Source of the DNA: an uncultured Clostridia bacterium | Lineage (GTDB): Bacteria > Bacillota > Clostridia > Christensenellales > Borkfalkiaceae | Direction of reading: 5' to 3' | Assembly: GCA_934271245.1 (NCBI GenBank) | Contig: CAKQQY010000023.1 | Coordinates: 1 to 30,288, forward strand | Length of the DNA: 30,288 bases | Shown here: in pieces, positions 15,850 to 23,411 of the stretch | Numbering within the stretch: the stretch's first letter is position 1 | Layout: the number at the start of each line of letters is the position of its first letter | Notes under the pieces: generated by a model | Told to the model about the DNA's origin: nothing | Database searches by the model: none | What the model saw: the letters and a program-made list of their open reading frames with translations, nothing else | Position numbers and translations under genes: made by a program

Positions 15850-16764
15850 TTATCCTTTAAGACCGCCCACGGCGATATTGTTCATTATTTTGTTCTGGAA
15901 AATTATAAACAACGCCAGAACGGGCAGAACGGATATGATTACGCCCGCATAGTAAAGCGGCACGTTCATGAACTTTTCCGCAGTCAGTTGTTTATAAACG
16001 AACAACCCCGACGCTATCGTATAATAAGACGGCATATACATAAGCGAAAAATAGTAATCGTTCCAGAAACCTATTAAAGAGATGATAAACAAAGCGGAAA
16101 CGGGCGCCATAACGAGCGGCAGAGAAATCGTCCAGAAAATTCTCTGATGCCCCGCCCCGTCTATCATCGCGGCTTCGCTGTACGCGTTGTCGAGCGTTCG
16201 GAAAAAGCCGGTTATCATAATAAATTCGAAACCCATACCGCCGGTTGCCGCAAGAACGGTCAAAGGGGTGTCGGCGATACCGCTTCCCCAGTACAGTTTA
16301 TAAGTTGCGGCGGAACTTCCCATTACGGGAAGCATCATCGTAAGAAGAGCGACGGCGTAATAGCCTTTTGTGAACTTGCAGGAATATTTAGCCACGCAAT
16401 ACGCCGGCATAACCTTGCAGATAATGTATAAAAAGGCTCTGCTCGTCGAAAGCCATACGCTGTTAAAGAGCATGGAAAAGTACGTCTGTCCTTTTACCTG
16501 AAGATATTTAGGAACGTCCGCCCAGTTGGAAAACAGCCACGGGTCGGGAAACGCCAGAGCGTCGGAAGAAACGTCGGCGTAAATATAGGGGTCTTTAAAA
16601 GAACTTAAAAACACCCAGACGAAAGGCATAACGAGAATAAACGCGTATAAGCAGAGAATCGCGAAAGCCACGCCGAAAACAACTTTTTGCGAACCGGTTC
16701 TTCTTTCCAAAACGCTTCTTTTGTTTTTCCGATTAAATTTTTTAAGAAAATCAATACGTAACAT
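15850..16764 (-). CDS. Carbohydrate ABC transporter permease (MalG/CUT1 type)
   Basis: A 304-residue inner permease with six expected membrane segments. The EAA loop is EAAMIDGAGHQRIFWTISLP at 197-216, the coupling segment for the ATPase. The N-terminal basic stretch and the PFVWVFLSSFKD segment at 47-58 are typical of the MalG half. It overlaps the MalF-like gene by 14 bases, so the two are co-translated, and it pairs with that gene product in the membrane. The C-terminus ends in MNNIAVGGLKG, the usual GxxKG tail of this half. Confidence 0.92.
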   Translation of the reverse strand: MLRIDFLKKFNRKNKRSVLERRTGSQKVVFGVAFAILCLYAFILVMPFVWVFLSSFKDPYIYADVSSDALAFPDPWLFSNWADVPKYLQVKGQTYFSMLFNSVWLSTSRAFLYIICKVMPAYCVAKYSCKFTKGYYAVALLTMMLPVMGSSAATYKLYWGSGIADTPLTVLAATGGMGFEFIMITGFFRTLDNAYSEAAMIDGAGHQRIFWTISLPLVMAPVSALFIISLIGFWNDYYFSLMYMPSYYTIASGLFVYKQLTAEKFMNVPLYYAGVIISVLPVLALFIIFQNKIMNNIAVGGLKG

Positions 16765-17662
16765 CTGAACCTATCCTTTCTAATAAAGCCTTTCCGAGCC
16801 ACACTATGGGAATCAAAGCGATAGTGCATAACTGCCCGAACGCGCTCGCGTGCCATAGAGATTTGAAAACGAAAACCTGTTCGTACATCCAGTAACTTAT
16901 GGTGTACGTTCCGTACTTACCCTGTGTGAAAAGCAAAACGTTGACGTCGGAATTAAGAATCCAGGCAAGACCCGTAATCATAAGAGTGGAAAGCGTCGGC
17001 CAGATAAGCGGAAATATTATGCGTGAAAATTCCACCCAGGGCGACGCGCCGTCTATAACCGACGCTTCGGTTACTTCGACGGGAATTCGCGCCATAGCGG
17101 AAGCGAGCATTATCGTTTCCGTTCCGAAAGCGACCCATAACTGATAAACGAGCAAGGCTTTCATCGCGTAACGGGAATCGTATAAAAACTCGTACTGAAC
17201 GCCCGTAATTCTTTCGAGAATCTGGTAAACGGGACCGCTGGGGCCGATAAATCCGTCGTAAATGGAAACCATTACCACCGCCGACAAAATGTTCGGCAAA
17301 TAGAACAATACCCTGAAAAATCCGTACCCGATAATTTTTTTGTAGAAAAAATACGCCATAAATAAGGTAATGATTCTTACGACTACGAAACTGTTGGCAA
17401 AAATCAGTAAAGTATTTAAAAGCGCTTCTTTAAGGTGGTCGTCCACGGCGTTTTGCCCCGCGAATTCTCTGAACACCCACAAAAAGTTTTCAAAAGTGAA
17501 ATCCCCTTTCGCATTCTGAAAAGAAAGCAAAACAGAATCGAAATTAACGTATACGTAAAAAATAAGGAAATTGAGAACGGGAACGATAAACATCGTGGTC
17601 ATAAACCCGATTTTGCCCCAGTTCGGTTTTCTCTTTTTTTTGTTGCAAATACAATCCGTCAT
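16751..17662 (-). CDS. Carbohydrate ABC transporter permease (MalF/CUT1 type)
   Basis: A 303-residue permease half with about six membrane segments and a first segment starting at about residue 20. The EAA loop reads EASVIDGASPWVEFSRIIFP at 199-218. The ATG is preceded by GCGGGGGAAAG, a G-rich ribosome binding site. It follows the isomerase gene by 14 bases. No ABC ATPase gene occurs in the window; CUT1 importers of Firmicutes often share one MsmX-type ATPase encoded elsewhere, which is the likely arrangement here. Confidence 0.92.
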   Translation of the reverse strand: MTDCICNKKKRKPNWGKIGFMTTMFIVPVLNFLIFYVYVNFDSVLLSFQNAKGDFTFENFLWVFREFAGQNAVDDHLKEALLNTLLIFANSFVVVRIITLFMAYFFYKKIIGYGFFRVLFYLPNILSAVVMVSIYDGFIGPSGPVYQILERITGVQYEFLYDSRYAMKALLVYQLWVAFGTETIMLASAMARIPVEVTEASVIDGASPWVEFSRIIFPLIWPTLSTLMITGLAWILNSDVNVLLFTQGKYGTYTISYWMYEQVFVFKSLWHASAFGQLCTIALIPIVWLGKALLERIGSDVTY

Positions 17663-17676
17663 CTTTCCCCCGCAAG

Positions 17677-18522
17677 TTAAATCAATTCTTTTAAGAATCC
17701 GACCGCTTTTATTATATCCGCTTCGGGATTTTCGCCGGTTTCCCGTTCTATGGTTAAAAATCCGTCGTAACCGATTTCTTTTAACGCTCTGATATAATTT
17801 TTCCAGTCAACCTGTCCTTCGCCTAACGGAACTTCCTTAAACCCTTTGCAAGCGTTCAAGGCTTCCACGCCGCCTACTGCGAAAGCGTGATAAACGTCGG
17901 TAGGATTCTGATTTTTATCGATAAGCACACCGTCTTTCGCGTGGGTGTGAACGATATAATCTTTTAATAAATATACCGCTTCCACGGCGTCCTGATCGGT
18001 TACCATGGTAAAGTTTGCGGGGTCGAGATTTACTCCCACGCCCCCTTTCGTGTCTTTAAGAAACGCCAGAAGCGTTTTCGCCTTTTCGGGACCCGTTTCT
18101 ATCGCCATGGTCACGCCTTTTTCTTTGGCGTATAAACCGCATTCCGTCAACGCCTTTAACATAACGGCGTATCTCGGTTCCGATTTATCCGCCGGAATAA
18201 CGCCTATGTGCGTGGTAACGACGTTAGTACCGAATTCCACGGCAAGGTCTATAATTTTTTTCGTTTTTTCCACACGGGCGGCGTTGTCCTTTTCTATTTC
18301 GAACCCGTAACCGCCCATATCGCCGCATAACGCCGACACGACGAGTCCATTATCCGAAAGAAGTTTTTTTATCTCTTTTTTTCTTTCTTCTGTAAGGGTT
18401 TCGGGGGAAAAATCACCGCTCGTCGCGTAAATCTGCACCCCGTCGATACCAAGTTTTTTTGCCGTAATTATACTGTCGTCGAGCGGCTTTTTGAAGCAAT
18501 CGGTAATAACACCCGTTTTCAT
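17677..18522 (-). CDS. Sugar phosphate isomerase/epimerase-like TIM barrel
   Basis: A 281-residue protein of the xylose-isomerase-like/AP-endonuclease-2 fold. Candidate metal ligands can be seen in order: E142 (MAIETG), D167 (NLDPAN), H192/H194 (IVHTHAKD) and E259/E261 (TIERET). Members act as sugar or inositol isomerases, epimerases or dehydratases, and some work as lyases on 3-keto-glycosides made by Gfo/Idh/MocA partners. Here it overlaps the 340-residue Gfo/Idh gene by ATGA and is the fourth gene of a redox block, which fits the lyase or epimerase roles best. Substrate is not readable from the sequence. Confidence 0.82.
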   Translation of the reverse strand: MKTGVITDCFKKPLDDSIITAKKLGIDGVQIYATSGDFSPETLTEERKKEIKKLLSDNGLVVSALCGDMGGYGFEIEKDNAARVEKTKKIIDLAVEFGTNVVTTHIGVIPADKSEPRYAVMLKALTECGLYAKEKGVTMAIETGPEKAKTLLAFLKDTKGGVGVNLDPANFTMVTDQDAVEAVYLLKDYIVHTHAKDGVLIDKNQNPTDVYHAFAVGGVEALNACKGFKEVPLGEGQVDWKNYIRALKEIGYDGFLTIERETGENPEADIIKAVGFLKELI

Positions 18523-19541
18523 AACGATTTTCTTCCTTTATTATAGATTTCGCAGATAATTTTTTGCGTTTTAAGGGCTTCTTCGCCGCTTATTCCGAGC
18601 GGTTCTTCTTTTAAGCACGCCTTATAAAACTGTTCTATCTGCCTTATGTGTTTGTAGCCCCAGTAATCCTTTCCGTCTTTCGGGCGAAAGGCGTTTTTAT
18701 CTTCTTCGTATCTCGATTCCGTTCCGTCGTTATAAACGATTTTCGCGGAAGTATAAGAAAGTTCCGCCCTGCCTTTTTCGCAACAGAGTTTAATGGAAAC
18801 GGGTTCGTCGCAGGCGTAGTTGTTCATACAATAAAAGGCGTATTTGATTCCGCTTTCGTACTCGATAAGACCTTCCGCGGTGTCTTCCACCTTTATGCCT
18901 TTATGCCCCCGAATCGCCATGCTTGCGCCGACGGTTTTCGGTGTTTCGCCGATAAAATAATTAACTAAGTCTATCGAATGAATCGCCTGATCGATAACTA
19001 CTCCGCCGCCTTCTTTATCCCAGGTGCCTTTCCAGTCGCTGCCGCCGTAATAATCGTCCGATCTCGACCAGGTAAGAACGGAACTCGCCGATTTTATTTT
19101 GCCGAGTTTACCGCTATCCAACGCGTTTTTCACGAAAATCGTAGCGGCGTTGTATCTGCTCTGGAATATGACGCCGTATAAAACGCCGCATTCTTTCGCT
19201 TTGTTCACGGCGTGAACGGCGTCGTTATAATTTATCGACATAGGTTTTTCGGATAATACGTTTACGCCGCGGCCGAACGCGTATTCCGCCGCAGGAACGT
19301 GCAGATAATGCGGCAGACAAATATGAACGCAATCGAGATTTTCTTTATCGATCATCTCTTTATAATCCGTATACGCTTTCGCGCCGCACTTTTCCGCAAC
19401 GGCTTGGGCTTTTTCGCTACGAATATCGCAAACGGCTATAAGGTTCGCCTGTGGCAATAACATAGCAGACCCTACGTGCCTTACCGAAATTCTGCCGCAA
19501 CCTATAATCCCTACGCGAAGTTTTTTTATATCGCAATCCAT
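18519..19541 (-). CDS. Gfo/Idh/MocA oxidoreductase
   Basis: A 340-residue NAD(P)-dependent sugar dehydrogenase-like protein. The Rossmann motif is GIIGCGRIS at 11-19, EKP at 98-100 is the cofactor/catalytic Lys motif, and D184/H188 in VVIDQAIHSIDL are the catalytic-side residues. This is the most complete of the three oxidoreductases at the head of the operon. It overlaps the 280-residue gene before it by 16 bases and the isomerase after it by four. It could oxidise the 3-position of a bound glycoside or a free sugar or inositol; the sequence cannot decide. Confidence 0.85.
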   Translation of the reverse strand: MDCDIKKLRVGIIGCGRISVRHVGSAMLLPQANLIAVCDIRSEKAQAVAEKCGAKAYTDYKEMIDKENLDCVHICLPHYLHVPAAEYAFGRGVNVLSEKPMSINYNDAVHAVNKAKECGVLYGVIFQSRYNAATIFVKNALDSGKLGKIKSASSVLTWSRSDDYYGGSDWKGTWDKEGGGVVIDQAIHSIDLVNYFIGETPKTVGASMAIRGHKGIKVEDTAEGLIEYESGIKYAFYCMNNYACDEPVSIKLCCEKGRAELSYTSAKIVYNDGTESRYEEDKNAFRPKDGKDYWGYKHIRQIEQFYKACLKEEPLGISGEEALKTQKIICEIYNKGRKSL

Positions 19542-20368
19542 TTTCCGTCTTTTTCTTTCCCTTGTATAAGTTTTTCCCGTATTTTCATTACTTCGAGCGT
19601 TTCGTTCACGTCGAAAAACGGCTTTCCGCTTTCGTAGAACTCGATGATTTTTCGCATTAAGTTTCTGAAAAAATCCGATTCTATTTTAACGTAACCGCGG
19701 TTACCGTCCGCGTCGCAATAAGCCGCCGCGGCAGGCAACGCGTAAGAATAAACCAAAGTCGCCGTTTTGCCGTCGCCGTAATCTATTCTGCAAATCTGCG
19801 CTTCCGTCTGGCTTTCCACCTTAACCCGTTTCGCGCCGATACCCATAATTTTAACCGCTCTTTCTATTTCGTGAATTATATATTCGTCGAAATTTTCGCC
19901 GCCGCCCGTCAGAACCGCCGAAACGCAGTTTTTAATCGAATCGTTTTCGGGGGCGCACCTTAAAGCCGACGTGCTGAAAAATTTCGTTCCGTATTTTTCG
20001 GCGATATCGAAGATTTTTTTCGCCGTGGAATAATCGGGCGCGAAAGTCTTGTCTATATAAGTGTTTTTCCCGAATTTAAGCGCGGCTTCGGCGTACCTTA
20101 AGTGAGTTTCGGGATCAGACGGCGAAAGAATCATAATATAATCGCTTTTTTCGCAAAGTTCTTCTATCGTGTCGCACTTTTCCACGCCGAACGCTTCGCA
20201 CCACTCGTCGGTAGTTCTGCCGTCTACGGGCGACTTGTCGAGTTCTGCGTACGCGTAAGCGACCTTAAAGTCTTTGCCCGATTCTTCGCAAACTTCTTTT
20301 ATCCATAACGGATAATTGTTTGCGTGCCATTCGGAAATATAATAATCGATAAACCCTATTTTTTTCAT
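19526..20368 (-). CDS. Short atypical Gfo/Idh/MocA-like protein
   Basis: A 280-residue protein, shorter than the usual 330-400. The N-terminus (MKKIGFIDYYISEWHANNYP) lacks a GxGxxG dinucleotide motif. Residues about 65-115 still follow the family (EKSDYIMILSPSDPETHL, then YIDKTFAP in place of the EKP motif), and the C-terminal domain is reduced. A short form with a KTFAP motif does exist in the family, so it may still be active. It may bind substrate without classical NAD binding or act as a partner subunit. It overlaps both neighbours (4 and 16 bases), so it is translated with them. Confidence 0.7.
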   Translation of the reverse strand: MKKIGFIDYYISEWHANNYPLWIKEVCEESGKDFKVAYAYAELDKSPVDGRTTDEWCEAFGVEKCDTIEELCEKSDYIMILSPSDPETHLRYAEAALKFGKNTYIDKTFAPDYSTAKKIFDIAEKYGTKFFSTSALRCAPENDSIKNCVSAVLTGGGENFDEYIIHEIERAVKIMGIGAKRVKVESQTEAQICRIDYGDGKTATLVYSYALPAAAAYCDADGNRGYVKIESDFFRNLMRKIIEFYESGKPFFDVNETLEVMKIREKLIQGKEKDGKWIAI

Positions 20369-21441
20369 TTGATAATCTCCTCTCTGTTGTCTGCCGAAGA
20401 TTCGTAAAGCAACTCTAAAAGTTTTGCCGATTCCAGAACGTAATCGATATGGTTTTTATCTTTTACGCCGCTGTCGATAGATTGTAAAAAGGCTTCGTCC
20501 TCCGCCTTATACATATTCGGAATTTCTATATCGCTTTGTTCTTTCGTTAATGATTCGCCGTTGAAATAGACGAACTGACCGCAGTATTGCAATCTTATAC
20601 CGCCCTTGTCGCCGAGAAAATCTATAAACATTTCCGTTTCGGGAATATTCTGCGCCCACGCGCCGTTGAAAGAAATGCTCGCCTTGTCCGTTCTTATGTA
20701 ACCGGTGATGAAATCTTCCACGTCGTTTACGCCGTTTTCGACGTCCGCGGTGTCTTCCGCCCACATTCCGTAACCCTTGTAATTATACTTTTTCATATCT
20801 TTCGCCATTTCGCTGTACGCGTTGCAGGTTACCGTTTTAAGTTTCGCTCCGCCGAGAACGTATAAAACCAGGTCGAAGAAATGAACGCCCCAGTCGATAA
20901 GAACGCCGCCGCCCGACTGCGCTTTCGTGGTAAACGCTCCGCCGAGTCCGGGTATGCAACGGGTATCTCTGAACGAGCAGTAAACGTGATAAACGTTGCC
21001 GAGTTTGCCGCTCTTGATATATTCGGCGATTTCTTCAACTGCTTTGTTGTGCCTGTTGCATACGCCGATATTCAACATTTTACCTTGTTTTTTCGCTTCT
21101 TCCGCCATCTCGCAGGATAACTTGTAACTTACCGTGATAGGCTTTTCGCAGAACACGTGTTTGCCCGCTTTTAACGCGTCCATGGAAATCGTGTAATGGG
21201 CAAAGTTGGGCGTGAGAACGTAAACGGCGTCCACTTCTTTATCGTTAAGGGCGATTTTGTAATCGGTAATAACGTTTTCTATTTTGGGAAACTTTTCCTT
21301 AGCCGCAATCGCCTTGTTTTCAATAATATCGCAAGCGTATTTAATGCGGACGTTATCTATTTTTTCAAACGCCGGAAAGTGCGCGTTGTTGGCAATTCTT
21401 CCGCAACCGATAACCGCAATGACTTTTTTGTTCATAATCAT
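20365..21441 (-). CDS. Gfo/Idh/MocA oxidoreductase, first gene of the operon
   Basis: A 358-residue NAD(P)-dependent oxidoreductase. Motifs are VIGCGRIA at 10-17, EKP at 99-101, and D183/H187 in VLIDWGVHFFDL. GAGAAGG lies five bases before the first ATG (21441), which is preferred to the second Met two codons on. It is the promoter-proximal gene, probably transcribed from 21473-21501 under the divergent AraC-type regulator. Together with the next three genes it forms a redox/isomerase block. Confidence 0.87.
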   Translation of the reverse strand: MIMNKKVIAVIGCGRIANNAHFPAFEKIDNVRIKYACDIIENKAIAAKEKFPKIENVITDYKIALNDKEVDAVYVLTPNFAHYTISMDALKAGKHVFCEKPITVSYKLSCEMAEEAKKQGKMLNIGVCNRHNKAVEEIAEYIKSGKLGNVYHVYCSFRDTRCIPGLGGAFTTKAQSGGGVLIDWGVHFFDLVLYVLGGAKLKTVTCNAYSEMAKDMKKYNYKGYGMWAEDTADVENGVNDVEDFITGYIRTDKASISFNGAWAQNIPETEMFIDFLGDKGGIRLQYCGQFVYFNGESLTKEQSDIEIPNMYKAEDEAFLQSIDSGVKDKNHIDYVLESAKLLELLYESSADNREEIIK

Positions 21442-21472
21442 TTAAACCTTCTCTTTTTTTATTTTCGCTAAA

Positions 21473-21501
21473 ATTATATAACGATATATTTAACAATACA
21501 A
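21473..21501 (-). promoter_or_regulatory. Predicted promoter of the glycan operon
   Basis: On the minus strand a perfect TATAAT (21473-21478) lies 17 bases from TTGTAT (21496-21501), a poor -35 box. That pattern is what an activator-dependent promoter would show. Transcription would begin near 21466, 25 bases before the first gene. Confidence 0.55.
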
Positions 21502-21510
21502 TGTTTTTAT

Positions 21511-21538
21511 TTTGTCTAAAATTTATCCTGATTTGTCT
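21511..21538. promoter_or_regulatory. Candidate AraC-type operator: two direct repeats 21 bp apart
   Basis: TTTGTCT occurs at 21511-21517 and 21532-21538, in the same orientation and two helical turns apart. The nearer copy ends about 10 bases upstream of the operon -35 box. Tandem half-sites with this phasing next to a weak -35 are typical of AraC-family activators. The assignment to the adjacent regulator is inferred. Confidence 0.5.
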
Positions 21539-21620
21539 TTTTCGTCCATACCTCATAATTTTTATAATTGCAAAATCACAAGTTAATTACTATTGTTTTA
21601 ACGATAAAAGCGAATAAACG

Positions 21621-21639
21621 AAACAAAATAAATTTGTTT
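21621..21639. promoter_or_regulatory. Inverted repeat upstream of the araC-type promoter
   Basis: AAACAAA (21621-21627) and TTTGTTT (21633-21639) form a 7-bp inverted repeat with a 5-base centre, ending four bases before the -35 box of the regulator gene. TTTGTTT differs by one base from the TTTGTCT repeats at 21511/21532, so it may be a related autoregulatory site. The region is AT-rich and chance is possible. Confidence 0.35.
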
Positions 21640-21643
21640 TTAT

Positions 21644-21672
21644 TTGACAAGTTGAAGTTTGTATAATATACT
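21644..21672 (+). promoter_or_regulatory. Promoter of the AraC-type regulator
   Basis: TTGACA (21644-21649) and TATACT (21667-21672) with a 17-base spacer. CGGAG at 21694-21698 lies six bases before the ATG. Confidence 0.6.
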
Positions 21673-21704
21673 TAAAAAAAAGAATCTGTCAAACGGAGCC
21701 GACG

Positions 21705-22592
21705 ATGAGTTTAAAGTATCATTTTATAGTAGACAATTTAGATAATCCGTTGCCGTTTTCCACGGTGGATTTAGTGCAGATAGGGATAGCGCACTGTGGA
21801 TATAACACCGTTATCGCCGACCATATGCATACGGATTTTTACGAACTTTCTTTAATAACGTTAGGGAGCGGAACAATATCCGCAAACGATATAGAATCGC
21901 CCGTAGAAAAGGACGATATATACCTTTCTTTGCCGTATGAAAAGCACGGATTGAAATCGAGTCCCGACTCGCTTATGAACTATTATTTTGTCGCTTTTAC
22001 GGTAAAAGACCCGGAACTTAATAAACAAATGAAAAAGTTTTCGTCATTTATAAAAGACGAAACAAAGAGAGTGTTCAGGAACGATAATTTAAGACAACTC
22101 GTAGCGGAAGCGACGACGGAAATGGGGTCGTTCAATCTGTACAAAAAAGAGTATCTTTCAAACCTGTTTACCCTGATAGTAATACAGATACTGCGTTCTA
22201 TCGTAAAAATCGACGATAAAAAGCGGTTTGCGACCACGAAAAACGAACTTTGTTACCAGATAATGTCTTATATAACGACTAACATATACGCGATGACTTC
22301 TTTAACGGAGATAGCCGACGAACTGAATTACGATTATTCTTATCTGTCGAAGATATTCGTGTCTACCACTTCGCAGACCATATCCGATTATTATCGGGAA
22401 CAACGCCTGAACACCGCCCGCGCCCTTATAAGGAAAGGCGATATAATTTTTACGCAGATAGCGGAAAAACTGCATTATTCGTCCATATACGCGTTCAGTA
22501 AAGCGTTTAAAGTTCAGTACGGCGTTTCCCCCGGGGAATATAAAAAGTCGCTGAGCGTTAAACCCGGGCGCGGCGCTATCGACAACGCCTGA
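21705..22592 (+). CDS. AraC-family transcriptional regulator
   Basis: A 295-residue regulator. An N-terminal cupin-type sensor (about 20-100, with H40, H42 and a YELSLITLGSG strand) probably binds a sugar signal. The C-terminal AraC/XylS DNA-binding domain covers about 183-283, with one helix-turn-helix at about 198-220 (TSLTEIADELNYDYSYLSKIF) and the second at 247-270 ending in the family signature FSKAFKVQYGVSPGEYKK. It is divergent from the glycan operon, with a 263-base shared control region, so it is probably the operon activator responding to an imported or processed glycan. The inducer is unknown. Confidence 0.93.
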   Translation: MSLKYHFIVDNLDNPLPFSTVDLVQIGIAHCGYNTVIADHMHTDFYELSLITLGSGTISANDIESPVEKDDIYLSLPYEKHGLKSSPDSLMNYYFVAFTVKDPELNKQMKKFSSFIKDETKRVFRNDNLRQLVAEATTEMGSFNLYKKEYLSNLFTLIVIQILRSIVKIDDKKRFATTKNELCYQIMSYITTNIYAMTSLTEIADELNYDYSYLSKIFVSTTSQTISDYYREQRLNTARALIRKGDIIFTQIAEKLHYSSIYAFSKAFKVQYGVSPGEYKKSLSVKPGRGAIDNA

Positions 22593-22611
22593 TAAAAATC
22601 CCCTTTTAATC

Positions 22612-22640
22612 TTTACAATAAGGCTAACAAATGATAAAAT
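22612..22640 (+). promoter_or_regulatory. Promoter of the SIMPL gene
   Basis: TTTACA (22612-22617), a 17-base spacer and TAAAAT (22635-22640), the same layout as the EFR1-like gene promoter at 149. AAGGAG at 22704-22709 is the ribosome binding site. Confidence 0.55.
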
Positions 22641-22718
22641 AATTGAAAACTTTGCGGCTTAATATTTATAGCAGATATAACGACGAACAAATTCTAAAAT
22701 AAAAAGGAGATAAAAAAA

Positions 22719-23372
22719 ATGAGAAGCATAACGGTTAAAGGAACGGGGCGTTTATCGGTAAAGCCCGACTTAATAGTAGTTTCGATGACTCTCGAAACGA
22801 AAGACTCCGAATACGAAAAGACAATGGAAACCGCCGCCGAAAAAATAGAACTTTTAAATAAATCTTTAGAGGAAATCGGCTTTGAAAAAGAATCGGTAAA
22901 AACCACGAATTTTAACGTCAGCACCGACTACGAAAGCGTACGCGATACAAACGGCGTATATAAAAGCGTGTTTAAGGGGTACGTATGTAGTCATAACTTA
23001 AAAGTAGAATTCGGTTTCGACACGAAAACGCTTGCGAAAACTCTTTCCGCAATTTCACGCTGCCTTGCCACGCCCGAATTTTCCGTATCGTTTACGGTAA
23101 AAGACCCGACGGCGTTAAACGGCGAATTGTTAAAATCCGCAGCGCGTAACGCAAGAGAAAAAGCGGAAATTTTATGTTCCGCTTCGGGGGCGCGGCTCGG
23201 CGAACTCACGAATATCGAATATAACCAGGTAGATATAAACGTTTATTCCCCTACCGAGTACAGATTAGAAAGCAGCCGTATGATGAAAGCCGAAGCGTTG
23301 TCGAATATCGCGATAGAACCCGACGACGTAACCGTAAACGATTCTGCCGCTTTCACCTGGGAAATCCTGTGA
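22719..23372 (+). CDS. SIMPL (DUF541) domain protein
   Basis: A 217-residue protein made of one SIMPL domain. The opening ITVKGTGRLSVKPDLIVVSMTLETK is the family hallmark, followed by a long helical segment (EKTMETAAEKIELLNKSL), the KTTNFNVSTDY strand and the late ARNAREKAEIL helix. Many relatives are exported, but this one has no signal peptide or membrane segment, so it should stay in the cytoplasm. The molecular role of SIMPL proteins is poorly known; membrane and stress-signalling associations are reported for some. It is followed after 39 bases by an unknown membrane protein gene, probably in the same transcript. Confidence 0.88.
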   Translation: MRSITVKGTGRLSVKPDLIVVSMTLETKDSEYEKTMETAAEKIELLNKSLEEIGFEKESVKTTNFNVSTDYESVRDTNGVYKSVFKGYVCSHNLKVEFGFDTKTLAKTLSAISRCLATPEFSVSFTVKDPTALNGELLKSAARNAREKAEILCSASGARLGELTNIEYNQVDINVYSPTEYRLESSRMMKAEALSNIAIEPDDVTVNDSAAFTWEIL

Positions 23373-23411
23373 CCGAACAAAAAATAACGTAGATAAAACG
23401 GAAGAAATAAA

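Noticed and set aside
21644..21667. TTGACA with the perfect TATAAT at 21662-21667 as the regulator promoter.
   Set aside because: The spacer would be only 12 bases; TATACT five bases on gives the correct 17.
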